Origin: Blastococcus saxobsidens DD2
Lineage (GTDB): Bacteria > Actinomycetota > Actinomycetes > Mycobacteriales > Geodermatophilaceae
Direction: 5' to 3'
Assembly (NCBI RefSeq): GCF_000284015.1
Contig: NC_016943.1
Location: 599,541 to 663,540, forward strand
DNA length: 64,000 bases
Under the pieces are notes generated by a model that was not told the DNA's origin, did not search any database, and saw only the letters and a list, made by a program, of their open reading frames with translations. Position 1 is the first letter of the stretch; every line of letters starts with the position of its first letter. Positions 45,063 to 55,259 of the stretch are shown here, piece after piece. The position numbers were made by a program, and so were the translations under genes.

Positions 45063-45072
45063 CCGGGGCGGG

Positions 45073-47775
45073 TCAGCCGGCGGAGATCGTGGCCAGGATC
45101 CGGACCGTGGTGCCCTCCGGGCTGGGGATGGCCGTCACCTCGGCGAACGCGCTCATGAGCGTCGAGCCCCGCCCGCGGTCCATGCTGGGCACCCGCTCCC
45201 GCCACTGGCCGTGGTCCCGGACGGTGATCTCCACCTGGCCGGCCCCGGCGCAGGCGGTCACCTCGACGAACGGTTCGGTGGGTTCCTGGGCGTGCTCGAT
45301 GGCGTTGCTGGTGGCCTCGCAGGCGGCCAGCAGCAGGTCGTAGGCCTGGTCCTCGTCGATGCCGGTGTCGGTGAGGAACCGGCGCAGCCGGCGGCGCACC
45401 GCCGGGATCGAGGACAGCTCCGAGGGCAGCCGCCAGCGCTCGTCGCGGCGGTCCGCCGGCCGGCCGACGGGCGGGACGGAGGTGCGCGGCGCCGGGATCG
45501 GCTCGGGACGCTGGACGGGCGTGCCCGGCGGCGGCGCGGTGGGTTCCGGCCGCCGGGTCTCGCCATGGTCGGCGGCTGCGGCGGCTGCGGCGGCTGCGGG
45601 GGCCGCGGTGGGTGCCGCGGCGCGGCCGGTCGAGCGCTCGAGGACGACGCGCACCCGGGCGAGCAGTTCTGCGGACCGGAACGGCTTGGCCAGGTAGTCG
45701 TCGGCGCCCACCTCGAGGCCCTCGACGGAGGCTTCCTGCCCGGCGCGGGCGGTGAGCATGATCACCGGGATGCCCCGGGTGGCCGGATCCGCGCGCAGCC
45801 GGCGGAGCAGCTCGAAGCCATCGATGCGCGGCATCATCACATCGGTCAGCACCAGGTCCGGCGCCCGCTCGGCCACCGCGGCGAGCGCCTCCTCGCCGTT
45901 GGCGGCGGTCCGCACGGTCCAGTGCGGGCCGAGCAGCCGGGTGAGGTACGCGCGCATGTCGGCGTTGTCGTCGACGACCAGGACGGTCGCCGCGCCCGCG
46001 CCGCCGGGAGCCCCGCCGGCGGGCCGGGAGGTCTCCTCCTCCCAGCTCGCCGCCTCACCGCGCGCCGCCTCCGACGGTGCCAGGGCCGCGCCGGTCGGTG
46101 CGGCGTCGGGCCGGCCGAAGGGGATGGCGACGGCGAACGTGCTGCCCGAGCCGGGCTCGCTGGTGACCGTGACCGTGCCCTCGTGCAGCCCGACGAGTTC
46201 CTGCACGAGCGCCAGGCCGATGCCGGCCCCCTCGCGGGTGCGCGCGGTGGAGCCGGGAACGCGGTGGAACCGCTGGAACAGGTGCGGCAGCTCATCGGCC
46301 ACGATGCCCACGCCGGTATCGGCGACGGTGAGCAGGAGGCGGTCCCCGTCGGCCCGGAGGGCCACGTCGATGGAGCCGACGAAGGTGTACTTCACCGCGT
46401 TGGCGAGCAGGTTGACGACGACCTTCTCCCACATGCGGGGATCGACGTAGGCCGGCCGGTCCAGCGGAGGGCAGTCGACCGTGAGCCGGAGCCCGGCCCG
46501 CTCCGTGGCCGAGCGGAAGACGCCCGCCAGCTCGGCGGTGAAGGCGGCGAGGTCGGTCTCCACCCGGACCGGGGTCGCCCGCCCGGCCTCGATGCTGGCG
46601 AAGTCGAGCAGGTCGTTGACCAGCCGCTGCAGGCGCTGCCCGTTGCGCATGGCCAGTTCCAGCTGGTCGCGCACGTCGGCGGGCAGCGGTTGGGCCCGGT
46701 TCTCCAGGACGTCGCCGATCGGCCCCAGGAGCAGGGCCAGCGGCGTGCGCAGCTCGTGGCTGACGTCGGAGAAGAAGGTGGTCTTCGCGCGGTCCAGCTC
46801 GGCCAGGGACTCCGCCCGCTGCCGCTCGGTGCGGAATGCCCGGATGTTCACCACCGCCCCGGCGAACTGCCCGGCCACGAGCTCGTGGAAGGTGCGGTAC
46901 TCCGCATCGAGGGCACGGTTCGGCGACGTGCCGGCGACCAGCAGGCCCACCGGCTCCCCGTCCTGGCCGGCGGTCAGCGGGAGGACGACCGCCTCGGTGA
47001 CCGGATCGCCCCAGGGCCCCCCGGTGACCCCCAGGGAGTCCGGCGCCGGTACGAGAGTGGCGCCGTCGGTCTGCTCGGGGAGCAGGCCGGCGTCGACGCC
47101 CATGGTCGCCACCCGCCGGTACGTCCCGTTCTCGGTCGAGAGGTAGACGGCGGCGAAGGGCACGTCGAGGAGGTCGCCGGCCAGGGCCGAGCACATCGCC
47201 GTGACCGTCTCGTCCTCGTCACCCAGCTGGGCACCGACGGTGGACAGTTCGTGCAGCAGCTGCTGGCGACGGGCGGCGAGCAGCTCGCCGGTGACCTCCG
47301 TGCAGACGGCGTGCATACCGGCCACCCGGCCGTCGTCGCCGAACGCCGGGGCGTGGGAGACGGTGAAGTAGGTCTCCTCGCGGTACCCGGCGCGCTCGAG
47401 GAGCAGGAGCAGGCCCGGCAGCCAGGAGGCCTCGAGGGTGGCCATCGCGCGCTCGATGGGTGGGCCGAGCGCATCCCACCCCTCGGCGAGGGTCTGCCGG
47501 ATGTCCTCGCCGATCGCCGGGTGCTTCGCGCCGATCAGCGGTGCGTAGGCGTCGTTGTAGAACTGCAGGTGCTCCGGCCCCCAGGTGAGCACCATGGGGA
47601 ACTTCGAGACCAGGACCGTCCGTACGGCGAAGCGCAGACTGGCCGGCCACCCCTGCACGGGACCGACCGGCGTCTTCGCCCAGTCGAACGCGGCCATGAT
47701 CCGGCCGACCTCACCACCGGCCGCGAACAGGTCGCTGCCGCCGGGACCCGACGACGGACCAGGATCCACGACCAC
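45073..47775 (-). CDS. Hybrid sensor histidine kinase with receiver and C-terminal RsbW-type ATPase
   Basis: This 900-residue cytoplasmic protein, without transmembrane segments, has in order: PAS-like domain (~1-165, NDAYAPLIGAKHP), GAF-like domain (~190-310), HisKA with FFSDVSHELRTPLALLLG (~355), HATPase_c with NLLANAVKYTF, DTGVGI and GIGLALVQEL, a receiver with VLVVDDNADMR and MLTARA (phospho-Asp in LVLTDVMMP), an Ala/Pro linker (45560-45605) containing three copies of a 9-bp repeat, and a second, RsbW/SpoIIAB-type ATPase (ACEATSNAIEHAQEP). This joins a two-component phosphorelay to an anti-sigma kinase module. It starts 39 bp after serC. Confidence 0.93.
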   Translation of the reverse strand: MVVDPGPSSGPGGSDLFAAGGEVGRIMAAFDWAKTPVGPVQGWPASLRFAVRTVLVSKFPMVLTWGPEHLQFYNDAYAPLIGAKHPAIGEDIRQTLAEGWDALGPPIERAMATLEASWLPGLLLLLERAGYREETYFTVSHAPAFGDDGRVAGMHAVCTEVTGELLAARRQQLLHELSTVGAQLGDEDETVTAMCSALAGDLLDVPFAAVYLSTENGTYRRVATMGVDAGLLPEQTDGATLVPAPDSLGVTGGPWGDPVTEAVVLPLTAGQDGEPVGLLVAGTSPNRALDAEYRTFHELVAGQFAGAVVNIRAFRTERQRAESLAELDRAKTTFFSDVSHELRTPLALLLGPIGDVLENRAQPLPADVRDQLELAMRNGQRLQRLVNDLLDFASIEAGRATPVRVETDLAAFTAELAGVFRSATERAGLRLTVDCPPLDRPAYVDPRMWEKVVVNLLANAVKYTFVGSIDVALRADGDRLLLTVADTGVGIVADELPHLFQRFHRVPGSTARTREGAGIGLALVQELVGLHEGTVTVTSEPGSGSTFAVAIPFGRPDAAPTGAALAPSEAARGEAASWEEETSRPAGGAPGGAGAATVLVVDDNADMRAYLTRLLGPHWTVRTAANGEEALAAVAERAPDLVLTDVMMPRIDGFELLRRLRADPATRGIPVIMLTARAGQEASVEGLEVGADDYLAKPFRSAELLARVRVVLERSTGRAAAPTAAPAAAAAAAAADHGETRRPEPTAPPPGTPVQRPEPIPAPRTSVPPVGRPADRRDERWRLPSELSSIPAVRRRLRRFLTDTGIDEDQAYDLLLAACEATSNAIEHAQEPTEPFVEVTACAGAGQVEITVRDHGQWRERVPSMDRGRGSTLMSAFAEVTAIPSPEGTTVRILATISAG
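45571..45599 (-). repeat. Tandem 9-bp repeat in the kinase linker
   Basis: GGCGGCTGC is repeated three times, coding for part of an alanine run between the receiver and the terminal ATPase. Such a repeat may change linker length by slippage without shifting the frame. Confidence 0.7.
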
Positions 47776-47814
47776 CTCCAGCGACCAGTTGCGTGCGACA
47801 GCTGAGCAGGCGGG

Positions 47815-49029
<1,215 letters not shown>

Positions 49030-50148
49030 TCAGAGCGCGGCGGCCTGGTGGTTGATGGTGTCCCAGCCCTCGACGTGCTCGGGCTTGCGGGGCTCGGGGC
49101 CGATGTAGCGGGCCGACGGGCGCACGAGGCGGCCGGTGTTCTTCTGCTCGAGGATGTGCGCGCACCAGCCGGCGGTGCGGGCGCAGGTGAACATCGAGGT
49201 GAACATGTGGCTCGGGACCTCGGCGAAGTCGAGGACGATCGCCGCCCAGAACTCCACGTTGGTCTCGACCGGCCGGTCGGGACGCCGCTCGCGCAGCTCC
49301 TTGAGGGCGGCGTTCTCCAGGGCGAGGGCGGCCTCGAAGCGCGGGGCGCCCAGTTCCTCGGCCGAACGGCGCAGCACGCGGGCCCGGGGGTCCTCGGCGC
49401 GGTAGACCCGGTGGCCGAAGCCCATCAACCGCTCCTTGCGGTCGAGGAGGTCCTTCACGTACTTCTCGGCGTCGCCGGTCTTCTCGACGTCGTCGAGCAT
49501 GTGCAGCACCCGGGAGGGGGCGCCGCCGTGCAGGGGGCCGGACATCGCGCCGATTGCGCCGGACATGGCGGCGGCGACGTCGGCCCCGGTGGAGGCGATG
49601 ACGCGGGCGGTGAACGTGGAGGCGTTCATGCCGTGCTCGGCGGCCGACGTCCAGTAGGCGTCGACGGCGGCGACGTGGCGGGGGTCGGGTTCGCCGCGCC
49701 AGCGGACCATGAACCGCTCGACGATGGTGTCGGCCTCGTCGATCCGGGCCTGGGGCACGGCAGGGGTGCCGATGCCGCGGGCGGACTGCGCGACGTAGGA
49801 CAGCGCCATGACCGCGGCGCGGGCCAGCTGCTCCCGGGCCGTCTCGCTGTCGATGTCCAGCAGCGGGCGGTAGCCCCAGAACGGCGCCAGCATCGCCAGC
49901 GCGGCCTGCACGTCGACCCGTACGTCGCCGCTGTGCACCGGGATCGGGAACGGCTCGGCCGGGGGCAGGCCCGGGCCGAACTTCCCGTCGACCAGCAGGG
50001 CCCAGACGTTGCCGAAGGTCACCTTGCCGACGAGGTCCTCGATGTCGACGCCGCGATAGCGGAGCGCACCGCCGTCCTTGTCGGGTTCGGCGATCTCGGT
50101 CTCGAAGGCGATGACGCCTTCCAGCCCGGGTACGAAGTCGTCGGCCAT
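49030..50148 (-). CDS. citA: Citrate synthase (type 2, CitA-like)
   Basis: This 372-residue protein starts at ATG 50148 (MADDFVPGLEGVIAFETEIAE). Catalytic histidines are in SGPLHGGAP (~residue 225) and MGFGHRVYR (~265); the third acidic position is Glu in TNVEFWAA where canonical enzymes carry Asp, as I recall for the mycobacterial CitA subgroup. It makes citrate from acetyl-CoA and oxaloacetate. It is divergent from pdxH, and position matches Rv0889c. Confidence 0.9.
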   Translation of the reverse strand: MADDFVPGLEGVIAFETEIAEPDKDGGALRYRGVDIEDLVGKVTFGNVWALLVDGKFGPGLPPAEPFPIPVHSGDVRVDVQAALAMLAPFWGYRPLLDIDSETAREQLARAAVMALSYVAQSARGIGTPAVPQARIDEADTIVERFMVRWRGEPDPRHVAAVDAYWTSAAEHGMNASTFTARVIASTGADVAAAMSGAIGAMSGPLHGGAPSRVLHMLDDVEKTGDAEKYVKDLLDRKERLMGFGHRVYRAEDPRARVLRRSAEELGAPRFEAALALENAALKELRERRPDRPVETNVEFWAAIVLDFAEVPSHMFTSMFTCARTAGWCAHILEQKNTGRLVRPSARYIGPEPRKPEHVEGWDTINHQAAAL

Positions 50149-50301
50149 CTCGCATGCTCCTCTGCGCGCGGACCTGCATACGCCCGGGTGGGGGCGCACG
50201 ATTTCCTGCCGACCCTAGGCCGTCGGCACGCTCGCGGCACACGGGGGGCCGTGCGGCGGCCCTCCCGAGCCGCCGGTCCCGGGGGGTGTCAGCATGGCGC
50301 C

Positions 50302-50949
50302 GTGCCCGACGTCTCCCGCATGCGGACCGACTACCGCGCCGGCCGGCTCGGCGAGGAGGACCTCGCCGCCACGTGGGTCGAGCAGTTCGACCGCTGGTTC
50401 GCCGACGCCGTCGCCGCGGAGCTGCCCGAGCCCAACGCGGTCGTGGTGGCGACCGCCGACGCCGACGGCGCGCCCGATGCGCGGATCGTGCTCATGAAGG
50501 GGTACGACGCCTCCGGCTTCGTCTTCGCGACCAGCTACGCCTCCGCCAAGGGCGCGCAGCTCGCGGTGAACCCCCGGGTGGCGCTGGTCTTCCCGTGGCA
50601 CCCGATGCAGCGGCAGGTGCGGGCGGCCGGCCGGGTGGAGCGGGTCGGCGACGCGGCGTCCGACGCGCTGTGGGACCCGCGTCCCCGGGGGGCCCAGCTG
50701 GCGGCCGCGGCGTCGGTCCAGTCGACCGTCGTCGACTCCCGCGACGAGCTGGCGGAGCGGGTCCGGTCGCTCGACGAGCAGAGCGACGAGGGACCGCTGC
50801 CCCGGCCGCCGGCGTGGGGCGGTTACCGCGTCGTCCCGGAGCGGGTGGAGTTCTGGCAGGGCGGTGGCGACCGGCTGCACGACCGGCTGCGCTTCGTCCT
50901 CGACGAGGCCGAGGGCGGGGGCTGGGTCGTCCAGCGGCTGGCGCCGTGA
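50302..50949 (+). CDS. pdxH: Pyridoxamine 5'-phosphate oxidase
   Basis: This 215-residue FMN enzyme oxidises PNP or PMP to PLP, the cofactor of the nearby SerC. Motifs: RMRTDYRAGRLGEEDL, ARIVLMKGYDASGFVFATSY (FMN), KGAQLAVNPRVAL, and the signature VEFWQGGGDRLHDR near the C-terminus. GTG 50302 has CAGCAT 6 nt upstream and no Shine-Dalgarno, so it is likely leaderless. Its TGA stop is the first three bases of dispersed repeat family 2, copy B. Confidence 0.95.
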   Translation: MPDVSRMRTDYRAGRLGEEDLAATWVEQFDRWFADAVAAELPEPNAVVVATADADGAPDARIVLMKGYDASGFVFATSYASAKGAQLAVNPRVALVFPWHPMQRQVRAAGRVERVGDAASDALWDPRPRGAQLAAAASVQSTVVDSRDELAERVRSLDEQSDEGPLPRPPAWGGYRVVPERVEFWQGGGDRLHDRLRFVLDEAEGGGWVVQRLAP

Positions 50950-51015
50950 GCGGACAGGGGCGTGAGCATCGCAGCGAGGAACGAGCGAGGAGCGGAGCGG
51001 CCCGCGGGAGCGAAC
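50947..51015 (+). repeat. Dispersed repeat family 2, copy B (69 bp)
   Basis: About 91 % identical to the reverse complement of 38305-38373. It begins with the pdxH stop codon and ends 11 bp before the MFS start at 51026, filling that intergenic gap. See copy A. Confidence 0.85.
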
Positions 51016-51025
51016 CGGTGACGCC

Positions 51026-52342
51026 ATGACCCAGCCGGTCGACCCCGCGGAGGGTGGCGCGCCGGTCCAGGAGCCCGTTCCGGAGCGGGTGCGCCGGCGG
51101 GGCTGGACTCTCGACACCACGCCGTTGCGCGATGCCGGCTACCGGCGGCTGTTCTGGGGCATCGCCACCACCACCATCGGCCAGCAGATGACGCTGGTGG
51201 CCGTCCCGTTCCAGGTCTACGCGCTGACCGGGTCCTCGTTCATGGTCGGCATCACCTCGATGGTCGCGCTGGTCCCGCTGATCGTCTTCGGGCTGCTCGG
51301 CGGGGCGATCGCCGACGCCATGGACCGTCGCCGGCTGCTGGTGGTCACCTCGATCGGCGCCGCGGTCACCAGCGCCCTGCTCGCGGCGCAGGCGCTGCTG
51401 CCCGGGGGCGGGAACCTCGCCCTGCTGTGGGTGCTGACCGCCGCGGTCTCCGCCTTCACCGCCGTCAACTCCCCGGCGCGCTACGCCGTCATCCCGGCGC
51501 TGGTGGGGCCGGCCGGCGTGCCGGCGGCCAACGCGCTGGCCATGACCGTCCGCCAGATCGGCGTCATCGTGGGCCCGCTGGTGGCCGGCCTGCTGATCGG
51601 GCTCGGCTCGCTGTTCACCGCCTACGCCATCGACGCCGTCGGGTTCCTCGTCGCCGTGCTGCTGCTGCGGGGGCTGCCGCCGCTGCCGCCCGGGCGGGAG
51701 GCCGGCCCGCTGCGGCTGCGGGCGACCCTGCAGGGGGTGTGGGAGGGCTTCGCCTTCCTGCGCACCCAGCCGGTGCTGCTCATGACGTTCGTCGTCGACA
51801 TCATCGCGATGATGTTCGCCTGGCCGCAGGCGGTGTTCCCCGAGCTGTCCGAGACCCGGTTCGAGGGATCGCCGAACGCGCTGGGCTGGCTGTTCGCCGG
51901 CATCTCGATCGGCGCGCTGGCGATGGGCCTGACCTCCGGCTGGGTCTCGAAGGTCGACCGGCAGGGCGCGGTGGTGATCGTCTCGATCGCCGTCTGGGGC
52001 GTGGCGATCATCGGCTTCGGCTACGCCCCGACGCTGTGGCTGGCCGTCCTGTGCCTGGCCGTCGCGGGGGCGGGGGACATGGTGAGCGCGGTGCTGCGGT
52101 CGTCCATGCTGCAGCTGGCGGCGCCGGAGGAGATGCGGGGCCGGATGCAGGGGGTCTTCATCGTCGTGGTCACCGGCGGTCCGCGGCTCGGCGACCTGCG
52201 CGCCGGCGGGCTGGCCAGTGCCGCCGGGGTCACCTTCGCCATGGCGTCCGGCGGCGTCGTGGTCGTGCTGGCCATGGTCGCCGTCGCGCTGCTCGTGCCC
52301 TCGTTCTGGTTCTTCCGCGCGTCCCGCTCGGCGGCACGCTAG
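51026..52342 (+). CDS. MFS exporter (EntS/MFS_3 type)
   Basis: This 438-residue protein has about 12 helices, with LRDAGYRRLFWGIATTTIGQQM near residue 34 (MFS_3) and motif A GGAIADAMDRRRLL. The C-terminus includes PEEMRGRMQGVFIVVVTGGPRLG, typical of EntS-like exporters. It starts 11 bp after dispersed repeat 2B. Its stop shares CTAG with the convergent udgX gene. The substrate is unknown. Confidence 0.9.
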   Translation: MTQPVDPAEGGAPVQEPVPERVRRRGWTLDTTPLRDAGYRRLFWGIATTTIGQQMTLVAVPFQVYALTGSSFMVGITSMVALVPLIVFGLLGGAIADAMDRRRLLVVTSIGAAVTSALLAAQALLPGGGNLALLWVLTAAVSAFTAVNSPARYAVIPALVGPAGVPAANALAMTVRQIGVIVGPLVAGLLIGLGSLFTAYAIDAVGFLVAVLLLRGLPPLPPGREAGPLRLRATLQGVWEGFAFLRTQPVLLMTFVVDIIAMMFAWPQAVFPELSETRFEGSPNALGWLFAGISIGALAMGLTSGWVSKVDRQGAVVIVSIAVWGVAIIGFGYAPTLWLAVLCLAVAGAGDMVSAVLRSSMLQLAAPEEMRGRMQGVFIVVVTGGPRLGDLRAGGLASAAGVTFAMASGGVVVVLAMVAVALLVPSFWFFRASRSAAR

Positions 52343-53007
52343 GCCAGGGCGCCGGCCACCACCCTCAGGTCGGCGACCAGGGCGCCGTAGGCGGCGTCCC
52401 GGGCCTCGTCGGGGGTGCGCAGGATCGCCGAGGGGTGGGTGGTCGCGAGGATCCAGGTCTGGTGCGGCGCGTCCTCGTCGTCGTCCTCCGTCGGCCCGCT
52501 GGCGCCGGGCGGGCTCCAGGGCAGGAGCTGCCCGTGCTCGCGGGTGATGCGGAACGACGGCGAGATCAGCGACTTGGCCGCCGTCGCGCCGAGCGCCACG
52601 ACCACCTCGGGTTGCAGGACGGCGAACTCCGCCGCCAGCCACGGCCGGCAGGCGCGCAGGTGCTCCGCACCCGGTGTCTGGTGGATGCGCCGCTTGCCCT
52701 TGGTGAGGTGCCCGAAGTGCTTCACGGCGTTGGTCACGTAGGTCTCGGCCCGGTCGATCCCGGCCTCGTCGAGCGCCTTGTCCAGCAGCCGGCCGGCCGG
52801 GCCGACGAACGGCTCGCCCTTCCGGTCCTCCTGGTCGCCGGGCTGCTCGCCCACGAACACGATCCGGGCCGTCTCGGGACCCTCGCCGAAGACGGTCTGG
52901 GTGGTGTCCTCCCACAACTCGCACGCCCGGCAGCCCGCGGCCGCGGTGCGCAGCTGCTCCAGGCCGACACCCGTGGGCGGCTCGGCCACCCCGTTGCGCT
53001 CGCTCAT
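52339..53007 (-). CDS. udgX: Uracil-DNA glycosylase UdgX
   Basis: This 222-residue family-4-type uracil-DNA glycosylase has GEQPGDQED (water-activating region), an Fe-S Cys pair in GCRACELW, a further Cys in HLRACRPWL, and HPSAIL. The insertion KGKRRIHQTP carries the KRRIH motif that defines UdgX, whose His forms a covalent bond with the abasic sugar after uracil removal in M. smegmatis UdgX. ATG 53007. Its stop overlaps the MFS stop (CTAG). Confidence 0.93.
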   Translation of the reverse strand: MSERNGVAEPPTGVGLEQLRTAAAGCRACELWEDTTQTVFGEGPETARIVFVGEQPGDQEDRKGEPFVGPAGRLLDKALDEAGIDRAETYVTNAVKHFGHLTKGKRRIHQTPGAEHLRACRPWLAAEFAVLQPEVVVALGATAAKSLISPSFRITREHGQLLPWSPPGASGPTEDDDEDAPHQTWILATTHPSAILRTPDEARDAAYGALVADLRVVAGALA

Positions 53008-53110
53008 GACCTGATGACACCGCACGCTGCGTGCCGGCGCGAGCCGGCTCCTGGCCCGGGCAGCCGACCGATACGGTCCGGGGCAGGAACAGGCGACGGC
53101 AGGAGGACTG

Positions 53111-54025
53111 GTGCTCGAGTTCGACGGGCTCCGCAAGAGTTACGGCGCCGACCAGGTGCTCGACGGCGTTGGCTTCACGGTCCGGCCGGGATCGATGTTC
53201 GGCTTCTGCGGCGCCAACGGTGCCGGCAAGACGACGACGATGCGGATCGCCATGGGCCTCGTCGTGCCCGACGCCGGGGAGGTCCGCTGGCTGGGCCGAC
53301 CGCTGGACCAGCAGGCGCGCCGCCGGGTCGGCTACATGCCGGAGGAGCGCGGGCTCTACCCGAAGATGAAGGTCGGGGAGCAGGTGACCTACTTCGCCCG
53401 GCTGCACGGGCTGGACGCCGCTGCCGCCGCGCGGGCGTCGGCCGAGTGGGTGGAGCGGCTGGGCCTCGGCGCACGGAAGGGCGATCCGGTCGAGAAGCTG
53501 TCGCTGGGCAACCAGCAGCGCGTCCAGCTGGCCGCCGCGCTGGTCAGCCGGCCCGAGGTGCTCATCCTCGACGAGCCGTTCTCCGGACTCGACCCGGTGG
53601 GCGTCGACTCGCTGGCGGAGGCGCTGCTGGACCAGGTGCGCACCGGCGTCCCGGTCGTCTTCTCCAGCCACCAGCTCGACCTGGTGGAGCGGCTCTGCGA
53701 CTCCGTCGGCATCCTGGCCCGTGGCCGCATGGTCGCCACCGGGACGGTCGAGGAGCTGCGCCGCCGGGAGGCCGGCCGGCTGCTGCGGGTGGTCGCCCCG
53801 GACGCCGCCCCCGGCTGGGCCACCGCGCTGCCCGGTGTCCGCGTGGTCTCGGAGCAGGCCGGCGACACGCTGCTCGAACTCGCCGGCGACGCCGACGACC
53901 AGGCGGTGCTGGCCGCGGCGCTGCGCACCGGCCGGGTCACCCACTTCGCCTGGCGGGACCCCACCCTGGTCGAGCTGTTCCGCGGCGCGGTCGCCGACCC
54001 GGGCACCGACGAGGAGGCGGCGTGA
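53111..54025 (+). CDS. ABC transporter ATP-binding protein (NatA-like)
   Basis: This 304-residue ATPase has Walker A CGANGAGKTTTM (~residue 36), Q-loop region PEERGLYPKM, signature LSLGNQQRVQ (unusual; LSGGQ is replaced), Walker B LILDEPFSGLD and SSHQLD. The C-terminal ~80 residues are a DUF4162-like domain. It starts at GTG 53111 and overlaps the permease by GTGA. Na+ or drug export is the family theme. Confidence 0.92.
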   Translation: MLEFDGLRKSYGADQVLDGVGFTVRPGSMFGFCGANGAGKTTTMRIAMGLVVPDAGEVRWLGRPLDQQARRRVGYMPEERGLYPKMKVGEQVTYFARLHGLDAAAAARASAEWVERLGLGARKGDPVEKLSLGNQQRVQLAAALVSRPEVLILDEPFSGLDPVGVDSLAEALLDQVRTGVPVVFSSHQLDLVERLCDSVGILARGRMVATGTVEELRRREAGRLLRVVAPDAAPGWATALPGVRVVSEQAGDTLLELAGDADDQAVLAAALRTGRVTHFAWRDPTLVELFRGAVADPGTDEEAA

Positions 54026-55221
54026 GCGCCCCCAGCAGTACGACCGAGCGCGGCCCGGGCAGCACCGAGCTCGTCCGGCTGGTCGCCGGCCGGGAGATCT
54101 CCACCCGGCTGCGGGACAGGAACTTCATCATCGGCCTGGGCGTCACCGTCCTGCTGCTGATCGGGCTCATGGCCTTCCAGATGGTCATGAGCTCCGGTGG
54201 CGACGAGCGGCGGCTCGGGATCGTGGGGGGCAGCTCCGCGCTCGGCCCGGCCGTCGAGGCGCAGGGCGAGGCCGTCGGCGTCGACGTCACGGTCGTGGCA
54301 CTGGACGACGAGGCGGCGGCGCGTGCCGCGGTGGAGGCCGAGGAGGTCGACGGCGCGCTGCTGGCCGCCGGGCCGGGGCCCGAGCTGCTCGTCCAGGACC
54401 GCAGCTCGACGATGGAAGCGGTGGTGAACGCCGCGGTCGCCGGGATCGCGGTCGCCGAGCAGCTGGCCGAGGCCGGCGTCGACCTCGCGGCCGTGCCGGA
54501 GCTGCAGGTCACCCCGCTGAGCGGTGACGACGGTGGCGAGCAGGAGCAGGTGCTCGTCGCGCTCATCGGCGTCGTCCTGCTCTACGGCCTGCTGATCATG
54601 TTCGGCCAGTTCATCGCCCAGGGTGTGGTGGAGGAGAAGTCCAGCCGGGTCGTCGAGCTGCTGCTGGCGACGATGCGGCCCTGGCAACTGCTCGCCGGGA
54701 AGATCATCGGCCTCGGCGTGCTCGGGCTGGCGCAGATCGTGCTGATCGGCGTCATCAGCGTCGCCGGGGCGCTGGCCTTCGACCTGGTCGCGGTGCCGGG
54801 TGACCTGATCGGCACCGTGGTCTCGGTGGTCCTCTGGTTCGTGCTGGGCTACGCGTTCTACGCGGCGGTCTTCGCCATGGCGGCGTCCCTGGTCAGCCGG
54901 CAGGAGGACCTCGGCAGCGTCCTGACGCCGATGATCCTGCTGCTCGTCGCCGGCTTCTTCGTCGGCATCCAGGCCGCTTCGGACCCGGCCGGCACGATGG
55001 CCGTGGTCACGTCCTACGTGCCCGGCCTCTCGCCGCTGGTCATGCCGGTCCGGCAGGCCGCCGGCGAGGTCGCGGTCTGGGAGATCGCCGTCGCCGTCGT
55101 GATCATGCTGGTGGCGATCGTGGCCGCGGTCCGCATCGGCGGGCGCATCTACGCCGGCGCGCTGCTGCGGACCAGCGGGAAGACCACGCTGCGGGAGGCG
55201 CTCAGGGCCGAGCGCGGCTGA
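54022..55221 (+). CDS. ABC-2 type permease (NatB-like)
   Basis: This 399-residue protein has an N-terminal helix (IIGLGVTVLLLIGLMAFQMV), then a ~150-residue extracytoplasmic domain, then about five C-terminal helices including GVVEEKSSRVVELLLATMRP, the NatB signature. It is coupled to the NatA-like ATPase at GTG 54022. The substrate is unknown. Confidence 0.92.
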   Translation: MSAPSSTTERGPGSTELVRLVAGREISTRLRDRNFIIGLGVTVLLLIGLMAFQMVMSSGGDERRLGIVGGSSALGPAVEAQGEAVGVDVTVVALDDEAAARAAVEAEEVDGALLAAGPGPELLVQDRSSTMEAVVNAAVAGIAVAEQLAEAGVDLAAVPELQVTPLSGDDGGEQEQVLVALIGVVLLYGLLIMFGQFIAQGVVEEKSSRVVELLLATMRPWQLLAGKIIGLGVLGLAQIVLIGVISVAGALAFDLVAVPGDLIGTVVSVVLWFVLGYAFYAAVFAMAASLVSRQEDLGSVLTPMILLLVAGFFVGIQAASDPAGTMAVVTSYVPGLSPLVMPVRQAAGEVAVWEIAVAVVIMLVAIVAAVRIGGRIYAGALLRTSGKTTLREALRAERG

Positions 55222-55259
55222 GCCGGTTGGGCCCAACCGGCCCGGGGTAGCCGCGCCGC

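Noticed and set aside
50492..53944. Long minus-strand open frame opposite pdxH, MFS and the ABC ATPase
   Set aside because: Same reason: antisense shadow without any recognisable domain; only the udgX segment in another frame is a real gene there.
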